Shown here: one piece after another, positions 29,570 to 42,963 of the stretch
How the letters are laid out: every line of letters begins with the position of its first letter
How positions within the stretch are numbered: position 1 is the first letter of the stretch
Assembly: GCF_037975245.1 (NCBI RefSeq)
Contig: NC_092577.1
Coordinates: 15,824,013-15,888,012 of the forward strand
Length of the DNA stretch: 64,000 nt
Direction: 5' to 3'
Origin: Apostichopus japonicus
Taxonomy: Eukaryota; Echinodermata; Holothuroidea; Aspidochirotida; Stichopodidae
Translations under genes and position numbers: made by a program
Notes under the pieces: generated by a model
Seen by the model: only the letters and a program-made list of their open reading frames with translations
Told to the model about the DNA's origin: nothing
The model's database searches: none

Positions 29570-32500
29570 ATGTTACAGGTTGCGATTGGGGCAATGAGTC
29601 TGCCAAGTAAGAAGCGTCAATTACGCTGCCCTCCAGATGCAGCAGATGTACCTACATGTATTATCCACAGTGACGACTGTACATCAGAAAACATTACCCT
29701 TCTGTCTGAACTTAACAACCCAGAAGAACGGTTCCAAAAAATCCAGGACGTTTGCAGACAGCGGTTAGCTCAACCTGCACATTCAGTACACCGTAGATCA
29801 GATATTTGTGAGCAGGTGCCCAACAAGTATTCACCTGAAATGAACTATGGGTATCGTCGTCAATGTTATCAAAAGTTCACAAGCAACCTAAGTCGTTTGA
29901 AAGGAAAAGTCGACACTGACAACCTGGAGCAGTCCACACATCGAACAACCAGACGATCAAGCTCTGAGACTGAAAGACTCATATTCAAGGCAGACTGTAT
30001 ATTTTGTGATAAGCAAGGGCGCAGAAAAGTTCAAATTGGACGCTCTTGGACCACTGAACCGCTCAGTGAGTTTGAATATGGCGGGGGTGACAGTGTGCTT
30101 CATGCCGCAGAGCAGAAGCATTTTGAACTCCTTACTAGAATAGAAGGTTATGATTTATTCGCCTGCGAAGCCCAATATCACCGCACTTGTCGCAAGGCTT
30201 ATGTGAACATTTCTGTTCACTGGCGGAGTGATTCCATAGAGGCGAAGACGAAGCAGAATGCCATGGAGATGGCTCACCAAGCAGCATATAACAAAGTCTG
30301 TGCAACTGTTGAAAAGACGCTGGTTGTGAAACAAGGCGTAGTCAAAATGACTGATCTTCTACAGGAGTATGTGGCTCATCTACAGGAATCACATTCCCCC
30401 AATTTGAGGTACAGATCAGAAAATCTCAAAGCAAAGCTGATGAAAAGTTACCCCCAGTCATTGTTATTCGCAAAGCTGGCCAAGAAAGGGAAGTTCCGGT
30501 CTGACCTGGTGTACAGCTCAGCTATTTCAACAGGAACAGCAGTGAGTCTGGCATATGAGCTAAGTGCCACGGACAGAACGAGAGATGTTGCTCTTGAGAT
30601 TCGCAATGAGATCAAGAATGCCTTCGAAACCTCTGATACTCTTCCTTGGCCCCCAACTGCCAGAGATATGGATGTTTCTCACAGCGTGCTGCCTGAAAAC
30701 CTGGAGAAACTTCGTGTGCTGTTAACTGGTGAGAACAATGCCAATGCCTCAAACAGAAACAACCGTTTGATACAATCCATTGGACAGGACATGTGTAGGG
30801 CAGTAACTAATGGACAATGGAAACTGCCAAAACACATACTCCTGTGTGTGACATTACGTCACATGTTCCGTAGTGCTGAACTCATCACACTGATCAACAG
30901 ATTCGGACACTCAGAGAACTCCTTTGCACAGTTGAAGTTGAGACTGCACTTGCAACAGCCATGCATGAGTCATCAAACCTCTTAACAACACAGATAGTGA
31001 GAACACCTGCAGGACAGTCAACGTTTCATTCCGATTTTGACAATTTTGATCAGCTGTCGCTACGAGGTCTGTGCACACTGCTCATGGTATGATATTGCAA
31101 CACGCCATTGATGTCAGACCAGAGGACATGCAAGACGTTCATCGTGTAAGCTTACCAGAATTGGAAAAGACGGGGGACCGTTCTCTGAAGCTAAACACTG
31201 AATCTAGAGAGTCTTCCCGATTGCTACATAACTCAGCGCTCCAGTCCCGGGTACAAGATTAGCAAATGGACATGCCCTACAGGTTAGTAGGTTAGTGTGT
31301 ATGTATGTATATATGTATCTATGTGTAAGTGTGGGTGTATCTTCATTTATTGATTTATTGATTAATCTTGTATTCCCACTCGAGTGCCCATCCCAGTTAC
31401 ACTGTTGATGTTGATAGAAAAGATTTAGAAGCATCTGCCTCATCTCCGACCACCTTCTAACTAAACGCAATATTATTTGATTGTCAAATCTCAATTCTTA
31501 TTTATTCTCAGGTTTACCTGTTACCAAGGAAGCAGATCAACGTAACATGCTGTGGACTTTCATCAGGAGCATCAGTGCAGATACTAGCCAAGAGGTACCG
31601 GGATGGTCAGGATATATTTCTGTCACTGGACAGAAGCCAGCCTCAACCACCACTGTTGATTACTATCCTGTAATCAACAGCCCCATCACAGAATACAAGA
31701 CTCAAAGACGCAACACGGGAGGTGGGTCAAGACTATGTCATCACCACATTCGACCTTGGGGTCTGCATGAAGGCATATCCGTTTATTTGGAAGTGCCCTG
31801 CTCGCTATGAGAAGCATATCGTCATGATTGGAAGCTTCCATGTCATATGTGCGTACCTTAAAATGATTGGCAAGAAGATGAACGGCACTGGGCTCGCTGA
31901 TATAATGATTGAAGCAGGTTTGATAACATCTGGATCTGTACGTGGTGTTTTGGCTGGTAAACAGTACAGCAGAGCTATGGTATGTCACAAGACCATGCTA
32001 GAAGCTCTGGAGAGGTTACTCGTGACTGCATATCTTGCTGATGAAGGAAAAGCCAATTTGATGGACTTCCTGCGTAAAGAGTCACAGCCGTTGATGCAAG
32101 ACATTCTGGAGACACCATCCCAGTTGACAATGGCCGGTGCCATAGAGGATGAGGACATACGCGCTCTCATGAATGGATACGCAAAGTTCAAAGATGAGGT
32201 GAAAGGAGGGAAGCTCGGGAAGACAGCTGAGTTGTGGTTGTCATACATGGACCACATCTGGTTGGTTCTGAAGCTAATCCAGGCCGTGAAGACCAATAGC
32301 TATGCTCTTTACACCGAGTCTCTCTATAGGATGTGCAGCCTGTTCTTCAGCTTCGATGGCCACAATTACTCTCGTTATTTAACATTCTTCTCCGCGTGCA
32401 ACATCCAGGTGCAACACAACTACTTGAAGTAGGTGCCTTCAGTGTTGCTCGATCTATGATTCCCGGCAATCGATGTCCTGTTGATAAAACGATTGAAGAA

Positions 32501-34467
32501 ACGTGTATGAAACACGCCAAGTCACATGGTGCTTCTGGTGGATGTGGAGCTGGATTGACAGGGTTGGTCACCAACTACGATAGTTACCAGAAATGGGTAA
32601 GAACAACCCATGAACGTGCACAGTTCGTTGAGGCAACTTTCTCCATATGTTGTCCGAGTCCAAAGGAAGTCGGAAACACAAAGATCTCCGACCTGCAGAA
32701 GTGAAGAAGAGTGAACAAAAAGTACAGACAACTATCGATGCAGTAAACAGCTTCATGAACCCGTTCGATGTTCCTGACAAAGAAAAGTTGTATAGTCTAT
32801 CATCAGGTGCTTCTGCATCACCTGAAATCACGGTTGATGTCATGAGAGCTGATCGCGCTGGTACAGAGACCAAGGAAATTTTTAGTCGTGAACGGCTTGA
32901 AAAGGGAGATCATTTCTTCGAGCCTGTCAAGAGGATGAACTTGCTCACTTAAGGCAACACACGTAAGGCTGTTCGGATCACGACAAGTCAAAATAAAGTA
33001 GTTCAATACAAGAATCAAGGAAGCATGGCTCTTCAACTACTCGTGAAGTCCCAGGAAGGTAATATGGTTGGACTAGAAGATGTCATGAAATACTTTCTCA
33101 CTCCTGTTCCATATAGCACAGGAACTGCTGATGGGTACCTGGCAGTAACTCATAAAGCCAAGGGGTTCCACTACATAACCAAAGAGCTGATTGATGCACC
33201 AGTTCCACCTCCTGATGTCACTGTCGTCATTGTAGATGGCAATGCAATGTTCTACTGCATGCGTGACATACCTAGCAACTTCAAGGAGATCAGCTACAAA
33301 GTATTCGACATCATGCCAAAGTCATCTGATATTATATTCAGCACTGACATGTACAATGAAAACTCCATAAAAGCGTTGGAAAGACAGAAGAGGATGCAGT
33401 GAGAAGCTCATCATCAGAGGAGAAATGACTTAGAGACCACTTGACTGGAAGGTCTTCCTTACGAACGACGAAGACAAGCAGCAACTCATACGTGTGATTC
33501 TGAATGTTTGGAGCTCAGACGACTTTTCTTCACAGTTGCAAACAAGGAAAGTAGTAGCCGTGTGTAAGGGCCACGCATTCCTGCTGGAAACAGATGACAA
33601 CGCTACTAAGAAGACCAAGATTCCTGCCTTGTTATCCACTCAGGAAGAAACAGATACACGAGTAATCATGTACTGTAAATATGCTGAAGAAACAGGGATA
33701 TGAGTATGCACGAGTACGTACCCCAGACAGTGATATATTTTTCATTGTTCTCCACTTTGTTTTCACCTTCAAGATCACTATCTTGTTTGACACCGGAACA
33801 GGCAACAACAAGCGAATCATCAACATAACAGAATTCGCAAGTGGTCTAACTCAAGAATACTGCACGGCGCTGCTGGCCCTACATGCTTTCACACATTGTG
33901 ACACAACCAGTGCCTTCCGAGGGAAAGGGAAAGTGAAACCAATGAAAGTGATGCAGAAGCATCCAAAATTCCAGCCCATCCTGGCAGAGCTTGGACGTGA
34001 ATGGGAGGTAACAGATGAGCTGTTTGCTGGTCTGGAAGAATTCACCTGTGCTATCTATGGTCGACCAAGATTCAAAAGCATAGATAAAGTTCGGTTGACC
34101 CTCATGAAAGAGAAGTGTTGCGATGATCCTGCATCTTGGTCGCAATGTGGACCTGGCGATGCTACCACCCTGCCGTGGGGTGTTGCAACAGCATATCTGT
34201 AGAGTTAACTACCAGGTCGCAATATGGAGACGTGCAGACATTCCCATTCAAGACGTTCCATCACCAACAGATGGACACGGATGGACTCTGAAGTCTGGTT
34301 TCCTGGAGCCATTGTGGGTGGACGGACCAATTGTTCCCCAAGCGCTAGTGGACGAAGTGGAACTACTTGACCCAAGCTGTGAATCAGATGATGAAGATTC
34401 TGATGACCAAAACTCACTACCTGCTCCATCAGAAAGCGATGACAGTGACAGTGAGAGTGAATTGTAG
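29570..34467 (+). pseudogene. Transposase of the 6.7-kb transposon, many frameshifts
   Basis: The start near ATG 29594 (MSLPSKKRQLRCPP) gives about 460 codons in one frame (to 30985), with Cys/His-rich segments (IFCDKQGRRK, AQYHRTCRK) and HMFRSAELITLINRFGH. A frameshift near 30935 and an intron-like gap (about 31262-31490, acceptor TTATTCTCAG) follow. Further parts lie in other frames: 31481-31700 (YISVTGQKP), 31722-32430 (FHVICAYLKMIGKKMNG), 32333-32704, 32647-32943, 33025-33402 (VTVVIVDGNAMFYCM), 33494-33703, 33681-34140 (RTPDSDIFF, FTHCDTTSAFRGKGK) and 34123-34467 (LPPCRGVLQQHICRVNYQVA), then an acidic tail. These blocks belong to one widespread metazoan transposon protein family of about 1400 residues that I know but cannot name with certainty. 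The copy is dead. Confidence 0.75.
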
Positions 34468-34679
34468 TACAGGTGGACAGTTACATCAGGATAACTGTAA
34501 ATTTAGAGAAGTACTTGCATCACATGTTAGTTCTGAATGCGAAGCAGCCATTTGGAATTCAAGATGGTTGAACATGTTACCAACAAAGGGGCCCAGCCTT
34601 AATATCACTGAGCCTAGTGAAATACTTGACTATAAAAACATGCCAATGTTTTATATTGTTTTATTTTTATAATGTTGTT

Positions 34680-35066
34680 GATCTTATTGGATTCCTTAAC
34701 TCTGAAAACATGGGTTTGTGAAAGTGAAAATAGTTCCAAATGGCGGCCATTTTTAATTGCAAAATGGCTTGCTGAGCACAATGTCCCAGTGTTAATGTTG
34801 TTATTCTTATTGGATTCCTTGAGCCAGAAAACATGGGTATAAACACCAGAATTATAACTCTATGAGCCTTAGACGCCGAGATATGGGGGGAAATACTTCC
34901 AAATGGCGGCCATTTTGGAAAATGCTGGAAATGCTGAGTCGATCCCAACATTTTCAATGGTAACATGCAAAATATTGTTCGGACGGGTCCCCTGAACAAA
35001 ATGATACCACTCGCGGAGAGTCGGGGGGGGGGAGGGTGCTCGGGGGCCCTGCTAGCCCATGGACTA
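34680..35066 (-). repeat. Right TIR with tandem units
   Basis: Reverse complement of the left TIR: AAATGGCGGCCATTTT, ATTCCTTGAGCCAGAAAACATG, GATCCCAACATTTTC, CGGACGGGTCCCCTGA and finally CTAGCCCATGGACTA. The outer 30-40 bases are nearly identical to the left end. Confidence 0.8.
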
Positions 35067-38000
35067 ATACTTCTCATTGAATATTTCTTGGACTTTGCGA
35101 CGTAGATAATCCCAACAATCCTTCGACTTACAAGCTAAATGTTCTATAACATTGAATGAAATATTTAGTATAAGGCAAACAATAATCCATAACTTGTAGT
35201 TATGCAACAAACATTTATCAATCTTGTTTTCCTCTATGTACTGTCACATTTTCTTTAACATATGTAGTATGACACTGAACATGCTTTAATCCAGTTGGAC
35301 AATGATTTGCTGTTAATATGGGGTTGATACTGAAGATCATTTAAGGTGCATAGGTTCAGTAGTCGTGAACAACATTCTCCATTAAGTATTGTTTATTCCA
35401 AATTAGCTTATGCCTACTGCTGAAATGTCTACTAAAAACTGCCTCAGGTGTATATATATTCAGCATGATCTGGTAATGTTAAGCAATTAAAATTGGATTG
35501 CAAGTCCAGCCCCCTTCATCTTTATTCATGTCAGGTGACCAATAGCTATAGAAGCTTGTAGTAAGGAGTTAAATCACATTCTTTCAAATTTCTTTTCTAA
35601 TCATATCAAACAGACAAATCAACAGTCCATGGTTACGTGGCTTTTTTACAATGTACAGATAAACATATACACATAGTGAAAGATGTGCAGATACCTTTGC
35701 CAGATACAGGAAGGCCAAATCGTTGAGGAACAGCTCTTATCTCTGCATCAAGTTTTTGCCATATCTGTTCCTGCTGTAATCAGTCCTGTTCCATCTGAAT
35801 TAACTACTGCGACAAAAGCTTCACAGTTTTGCTTCTCAAGTTTCTCGCACTGTGAGAGAGTAAAAAAGTAACAATTGATAATTGTGCTGTTGATGTCCCA
35901 TTTGGCGAGTGAAAAAACACTTAATAATTGTTCAAAAGCCCAAAAAATCCTCTCTTTCATTATGGATAGTCTTCAAACCCATCTTTCCAATGATGTAATT
36001 GTTTCAACAAATTTTGGCTAGCTGACAATTTTTATAAGAACATTTCAATTAACAATGAAAGAATGAAGATCCATCAGCTCGATTTACAAAGTGCAACAGA
36101 TATAGAGGTTGGCCTTAAACGCTATCAACAGGAAACATCAACAAAGCATTCAATGTAAAGAGGCATATGTATTTCAAGATAAGTTTTTTAATTTAAAGGA
36201 TTGTTAATATTATCAAAACTTGTACAATAACTGTTTGCTTGGTTAGACTCTGGGGATGTAAATATTCTTCCATATATAGACCAACAAGTCATGTGCAAAA
36301 CCCAATAGAAATCAAATTTTTACCACACAGTCCAATAACAAAGTATCCAAAGCCTTCAGACAATAATTATTCTTAGCAAACAGTTCATTCCTTGATATAA
36401 TTATTTCAAAAGTTAACAATACAGCAAATTTCTGCCAAACTGCCACCTGATGATTTTTTATTTCATACCAAAACCTGCATCTCCTTCACAACTTTCTTTT
36501 GCCACGGTTTTATCTGATGCTGGCTGAAATTTGTGTTCTTCGCATTGATCTTTAATCTTCCTCCATGCTTTCCCTGCAGTTTTCAGCAGATCCTTTCTGC
36601 TCTGTTGAGAAAGGGAATGATTATGGTTATTGGATATTACTTTTCCTTTCAAATTTGTGCTTGGAGCATTTACACACAATACCTCCGAATTTCATTAATA
36701 GCCCATGAAAGTACCTTTTTGTTTCTTCATCTTAATATTTGAGCACACAGAGTTGCATTAGTAACTGCAACATGGCAAAGATAAATTTTACACTACATGA
36801 TAAGCAGTGTTTGTATGAATGCAATAGCCTCAATAAGAGAACACTACCATAATTGGCTTCGATTTGAAGAAAACGTTATGGACCTTGGTCGGACAATATA
36901 CATAGCTTCGTTGTGTCAGGGAAGCTTACTAGCCCCTAACGCGGCCAAAGACAAAAAGGAATAGCAATGAAAGCTTTTTTTTCTCAGTGGCCACCTGATA
37001 GGGGACCAATAACATAACATTTTAAGATGAGTAATCTCCAGTTAGGGTAGTACACTAACACTAGTTCATTTCACTGGGTACAGAATGGTCGAGTACCCAG
37101 ATACCCGACTGGTTACCTCCCCCACATAGCTGTGGAAATAACGTAAAGTAATAGATAACTGCAATGGCCTACCTTCATGCATCGTCACAATCAGCCTCAA
37201 TGTTCTTGCCTATGCTTCAAATAACTAGTGCAATTTTACAGAATATACTCAAGTTTCATAACGAACTCTCTAAATTTGGTGTAAAATATGTACAAAATAA
37301 AATACAAATTTCCTGGTAGAACCTTGCAACCCTATTACACATGTTTGCTCACTCTTAGTGAAACTTTAAAGTGCCATGTGTAATAGGGTTGCAAGGTTCT
37401 ACCACAAAATGTGTATTTTATTTTGACATGAAATGTTCACTGAGTAAAATGGTTGTTTCCAATCTAGAATTAATAAGGTCAGAAAGTATAAATGATTTGC
37501 AAAGAAACCTAAACGAATTACATGTTTCAGCAAACAAGATGAACACATTCATGTAATATTTACACCCTCCATATATTTCATATAAGGTACCTGAAATAAA
37601 CGAACACCCCCCATGAACCAAACAGTATATTCCCCATGAAAACATGATCAAAAGCCCATACGGCATGCATACTACATGCACATTTCGATATGACAGTTCC
37701 TAGCTACGCCATCAGTTATACACTAAAATCTTCATATCCAATATGTTTTATGCCACTTGACATGATTGTCAAAAGACCAACATAAATAAACACCTCAAAG
37801 TAACTATGGTAGGATTTTATTATTTCTGTATTTTGGAAAGTTGTAGGATTTTTTCCAACACCAGCAATGGTCTGGTATTTGTGTTCTATATCCTTTCTAA
37901 GTGAGCATAAAATGCCATTTTTGAGGCAACAATTTGGGAAGTTTTTGGCTTTCTTTTCAGTTTCAGTTCCTTCAATCACGTAAAGTTGAGTTGTAGCTTT

Positions 38001-41000
38001 TGTACATGGGCGTAATTTTTGTCACCTTCTTCTTTTTTAGGATTGTGCACGATTTGAAGGATTCTTGTCACAGTGGCAAATTTCCTACTTCATGTCAAGG
38101 ACACTGCTGTTTGTAAAATATATTAAAAATCCACTCCTCTGATCAGCCAAATTCACCAAGTGGTGTGTAAATAACAGACCGAATTTTCCGAAAATGCATT
38201 GTTTGATGTTCACTGACTATATAGGTTATTACTGTTACAGTGTTACTAAAACATACCAACCAGTGATACATAATCTGTTAAACTAAAGCAAATTAAACGT
38301 CGATACAGACTATTTCCTGTGCCTATTGTTTGTGCCTATTGTTTGGCAAGCTCAAAGAATGCCCACTATGAGAACCTGCTTTGTGGTTTAAGAGGCAATT
38401 CTTGTTCTCTGGTGAAAACTTGTGCATCCGGCCAGGTCCCCGGCCAGATTCAGTTGGAATCTGTGTATGGAGATGGGAGTTTCGTGCCTAGGGGACCTGG
38501 GGTCTCAAGTTACCAAAGACACTGATAAGGAATAAGTGACTATTTTAATGTCTTCTTTCGTTTCATCTGAACACAAGCTAATGTGAAAATATTTAACCTC
38601 TTTCTCGTTTCCATTCTATTTCGTTAGTTGTTCCAACACTGTCGATGAAAATCAGGTTGAAAAAAAAGTGCAGATAACACTTAACTATATGACAACCACT
38701 GTATGATTAAACATAAAGAGAAAACAATGAAACTCTAATACATATCAATACTCCAGGCAAGGGAAATTGGATTACTTCAAATTAAGTGATTGAAGCCAGC
38801 AATGCTCATCCCATTTTCTTTGGTATGAACATTCTCTCACATTTGTTTGTTTCTTTGTTGAGACAGTCAGTTTATCATAATAAGAATTCGTAATAAAATT
38901 GGCAGTATACATAACAATTTGGTCCATGAATTATTCAATCCAAGCCACAAATAAAGATAAGAACCTCATGAAGCTACTTTGCATAGTGCTTATTTTCTAC
39001 ATGTAATATGACATTTGGTTCTCTACATAGCCACTTGCTTCCACCAAAGTTTGTCTGTAGCTGGCTTTCCAAAAAAATTGATTGAGAACTCTTGATCGTA
39101 GGAACAGACTCAAGCACATCACCACTGGAGATTCACTGTGCACAATCAAATTCATAAAACATAATCTACTATACCTTGCACTTCACACGCACATCTCACC
39201 TAGAAGAAATACTTGCTTGCAATATTGTACCTATAATACCTGTGTGTGTGCTCTCATTTATGCATCAGTATTACGTGAGCTTCCTTTCGTTACCTTTACA
39301 TTCTTTGCCGACATGGCATATTTTGTAACCATTCTGCAATTCTCTCATTATTTCTTGTTGGATACTACTGATCGAAGACAATTTATTGGAAATCAATTTT
39401 ACCATTACCATCCTGATTGACTGTTCCAATTTACGGTTAAACAATGAAAAGAAATGAGAACTCACACAATACGTTTTTACAGGACAAAGACCAATTCAGA
39501 ACACCCGAATTCGAACATACGGTTCTTTGAGGTCACGCAAACTGGAATAAACCAGCATTTAACGTCCCAATCCGACAGACAGTCCCAATCCGACAGTGTA
39601 TGCCCCAGCATCTGACCACTTTCTCAAATACTGGGGTCGGCAAGGCACCCCATTAATTACTGTAGTGCAGCCATGACGAACAAAGTAGTTTTGAAACAAA
39701 GTGAAGAACAGAACCAAACCCCTTTCCCAAGTTCACAAACAAGAAATACTAAATCCACGAAAGACTCCGCACATCACCATTGCACTGCAGTGACATTAGG
39801 TCAAGAGAATCTGGCTCCTGGTTGAAGTTTGATCCTGGAACCTAAGGATTGTGAGGGGGACACTCTGAGCATTGAATTACTCTGAACAGTCAATCACGCA
39901 CAGCTAAATGCGCAAATGTATGCAAATATAATATCATATCATGTCATGCATATAACGTACACAGACAAATACACAACAACGCATAGATTCTATCAACAAC
40001 TATGGATTCTGGCGGCCTGCCAGCAAATGCTAGGAATCTAACTAAAAAGAACCTTGACCTCTGCAAATGACATGATCTTTACATAGTTGCAAACATAGGC
40101 CTAAGTTGGAAGTGTCATCAACAAGAAAGTTACCTTTCTGAATCTGACCATACACATTTTCCCAATTTCATAATCGTTTGTTTCTTCTGTACGTAGTCTA
40201 CGTGTCAGGAAATGGACAGTTAGCCCAATCATGAGCTGCATAATGTGACTGCCAGGGACGATATCTGCTGTGCTTGTGATGGGTATGTTGTTTGTGTATA
40301 CAGTACGTGTGACCAAGCCAAATGATTATATCTGCCTCTTTATTATTAAAGCATTGTACGACTGGGCACCTTCAATGTTTTTACATCATGGTCACGATAA
40401 ACTGTTGTAAGTTAGGTCTGTAGCCAAAGGACTATGTTGGCCTAATCTTTTAGTACTAGTAGTCATTACTACTAGTTGGCAGGTTACTAATAATTAATAC
40501 CACGGTCTTAACATTGGTAAGGCTTAGGCCCTGTAGGCCCCTTATTGTTTAGTTCACAACGCGTGGTCAATATGCTTTCAGCGATTATAGTTTAGTAATA
40601 CCGAACTAAGCCGCAACCAAACGTTATTTGTAATAAATATGACCATGTACATTACGTTATCGTTTTGCTTAATTACTTCTGCATCTGCCGTCTAGATTGA
40701 TCACATAGACAAAAGTACTGATTAAAATTGGCAAGTGTTCGTGAACTTTTAATAACTTCCGCCAATCACAGTGTGCAGAAACCGCACACGATGCCGCATA
40801 TGTTGGCGGCAAAGAACTAAAGTTACGAAGAAGACGACATTCAGAGTCGTGTGAAGCATTCATACAGCAAATGTACTTATTTGCTACAATATAATTGGAA
40901 GCCGAAATGGAAGTTGTATATACATAGCCACGGCTCTGTAACAATTTCCATTTTTTGCTCACTTTGCCGTTTCTCGCTAAATTTAATGCTATGAGGAACA

Positions 41001-42164
41001 GTCCTTGTTTAGACTAACCTTCAATGAACAGCCGTTTTACATTCACCAAATATAAAAGAATGAGAATGATGAAAGCTCTGAGAACAGCATGGCCATTGCA
41101 TTGGCAGGGGATTTAGATAATTCATAAAGCTTGACATTTAATTTCGGTTCAATGAGTTTTCATTTCCGGTTTTTCAAAATCTCGTATACTGATAAAGGGA
41201 TCACCTTTCCTGATATTTCATACTTTGGATGTACTCCGTGGGATGCTCTAATCTGAATAGAAAAAATACAATTGAGGACAAATAGTGTAATTTAGTTTTT
41301 AAATTTTGCGACAAATATTTTTCTATAGAATGTTCGACAATATTTGCAAAACATTTTCTTTATTTGCATACCCTATGTGAAATGGTGTAATGACAGTTTC
41401 ATATACATTTTTGACTTTCCGATTAATGCATGTTGTTACTATATCAGTGACAGATCTAGTGTTCGTAGGCTGCCTCAAGTAACAACCTGCAAAGGATACA
41501 TAAGACTCCTCATCATATAAGAAAGAAAGAAATTGGTCATGTGCATGGGGAAAGGGGGGGGGGGTTAGGAGGTAATTCTTCTTTTCGCATACTCACCTAC
41601 ATGTCATGCCTTCATATGAGAATATACTCAGTTTGGGAACAAAATAATTTAACAAAAAATGAAAAGCTTCGATTCTGGAAGTCTGCTTCTTTGGAGACAT
41701 CCTTTTAGCGTCATTATTTAGTCGTGAAACTATGAAGGAAGCAACATATCAACGGTCAGTTTCCAGGAGGAGAGGTATTTGTGAATTTTGTTAAAATCAT
41801 TTTCCAGGCCGCTTTCTCAAAATTATCTAACTATATCCAGTTGCTAAAATGTACCTTGAAACTGCCTTTGGTGTTTTGACGCAAACTTTTCGAAATTAAG
41901 AGAGTGTTAAGATTAGTTCTGCTCCAGTTCTCCTTGAGTTGGGTGATATGAAGCTATAAGTACTGATGCTTGCAATACTCTCTCCACTGTCAATTAAAAA
42001 TAATTTTAGCAGTGGTGTGAACGTGTGAAATAAAACAAATGATGGTACTTTTCTTTGTTCTTTTTACAATTCCAATACACCTTATGAACCTTTAAAATCT
42101 ACATTCCTTTATGCTAACAAGCTTGGTGTAGTTACCTGGAGTTAAGAACTTTCTAGTCTTTCTC
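35067..42164. other. Long non-coding stretch
   Basis: No convincing gene in 7 kb. A minus-strand frame at 36458-36679 (KAWRKIKDQCEEHKFQ) has protein-like composition and could be a stray exon, but no family is recognised. The only clear structure is the foldback at 37293-37424. AGGCCTA-type words appear from 40500 on. Confidence 0.5.
37293..37424. repeat. Foldback (inverted repeat, about 50-bp arms)
   Basis: The left arm 37293-37343 (through GGTAGAACCTTGCAACCC) pairs with 37375-37424 (GGGTTGCAAGGTTCTACC). The 35 bases next to the loop are perfect; the outer parts have a few mismatches. The loop is 31 nt. It is probably a small foldback transposon or recent palindromic duplication. Confidence 0.85.
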
Positions 42165-42464
42165 CTACCAAAGGAGGGTGAGCACACTCTTGAAATACAC
42201 ACTGGCCCTTAGCTCCCCATCATGGCCAGTGTGTATGCTCTGCACATGGTTTGCTACAGAAGCAAATTTTTCGAGCATCATGTCTGGGTTATCATCAGGG
42301 GTGGAGGCAGCTGACCAGTGGAGGTGCTTGATGAAGCTCTTGCACCATTCATTGACAGCGTCATATCTCTTCTTGTAACCAAGTGCAATAATTGTCTTCT
42401 TTATTGCTGAAATAATAGCATTCAATGCACCATCACTATTTGAAGGCAGAAAATAAGCTGACAA
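42165..42464 (-). pseudogene. THAP-type transposase remnant, C-terminal block
   Basis: A 99-codon frame contains KKRYDAVNEWCKSFIKHLHW and ANHVQSIHTGH, a block I recall near the C-terminus of a widespread metazoan transposase-like family that carries an N-terminal THAP domain. In relatives some 150-200 residues lie between this block and the DSPGHTAKFG block; here the gap (42465-42590) is too short, so part of the gene is deleted. It is on the same strand as the THAP exon at 50395-50754. Confidence 0.6.
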
Positions 42465-42569
42465 AATAGTTCCTCGACAACAGGAGAATCAACACTTAAC
42501 TTTCGTGCTTTTTCTTTACTTGTATAATTAATAGGTTTCATGAACAATGAACTCTCACATTTCGAGTTT

Positions 42570-42963
42570 TTTCTTTTATTGTTGTTTCATAAGAGTGTAA
42601 CTCCCAAATTTGGCTGTGTGACCAGGACTATCAGCTCTAGCATCTCCGCCCAGAAGCAAAGGCTTCTCAAGCTCCATTAGTCTTGAAACCAAAGTGTGCT
42701 GGTGGGTAGTAGGCTGGAAAAAGTCAGTTCGGTGTTTTAAAAAAAGTTCTTATATGATGTGTTCTACATCCCATATGTTTCAACACCCTTACAGGTTTTG
42801 TAGGGATGGCTCCTGCAAAAAGGATCGCTCCCGAAAGATGAAAGTTGCCAGCTGGATTATTTGTTATCATGGCTTGACTGTTCCATGTGCGCTCCCAAAA
42901 CTGTTCCTGTACCGTTGAGGCACTGCATGCAGACTGTGAATAGTGAAAGCAGACATGTCCCAA
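42570..42963 (-). pseudogene. THAP-type transposase remnant, central block with GGDARADSPGHTAKFG
   Basis: From 42963 downward the frame reads NPAGNFHLSGAILFAGAIPT and HIRTFFK. Then after a frameshift comes FFQPTTHQHTLVSRLMELEK, followed by GGDARADSPGHTAKFGSYTL and a stop. The G-D-x-R-x-DSPG segment is the presumed first catalytic-Asp region of this family. The frameshift and stop mark it as decayed. Confidence 0.65.

Larger units (their letters stand above)
28409..35066 (+). mobile_element. 6.7-kb DNA transposon, possibly Academ-like, decayed
   Basis: It is bounded by inverted repeats beginning TAGTCCATGGGCTAGCAGG (left) and its complement (right), with a possible 3-bp TSD ATA (28406-28408 and 35067-35069). 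The inverted repeats are about 390-450 bp and include poly-C/G, CGGACGGGTCCCC and two copies of a roughly 155-bp unit with AAAATGGCCGCCATTT. Inside is one long, frameshifted plus-strand gene (29570-34467). The short TSD and a protein ending in an XPG-like DTTSAF segment suggest Academ, from memory only. Confidence 0.75.
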
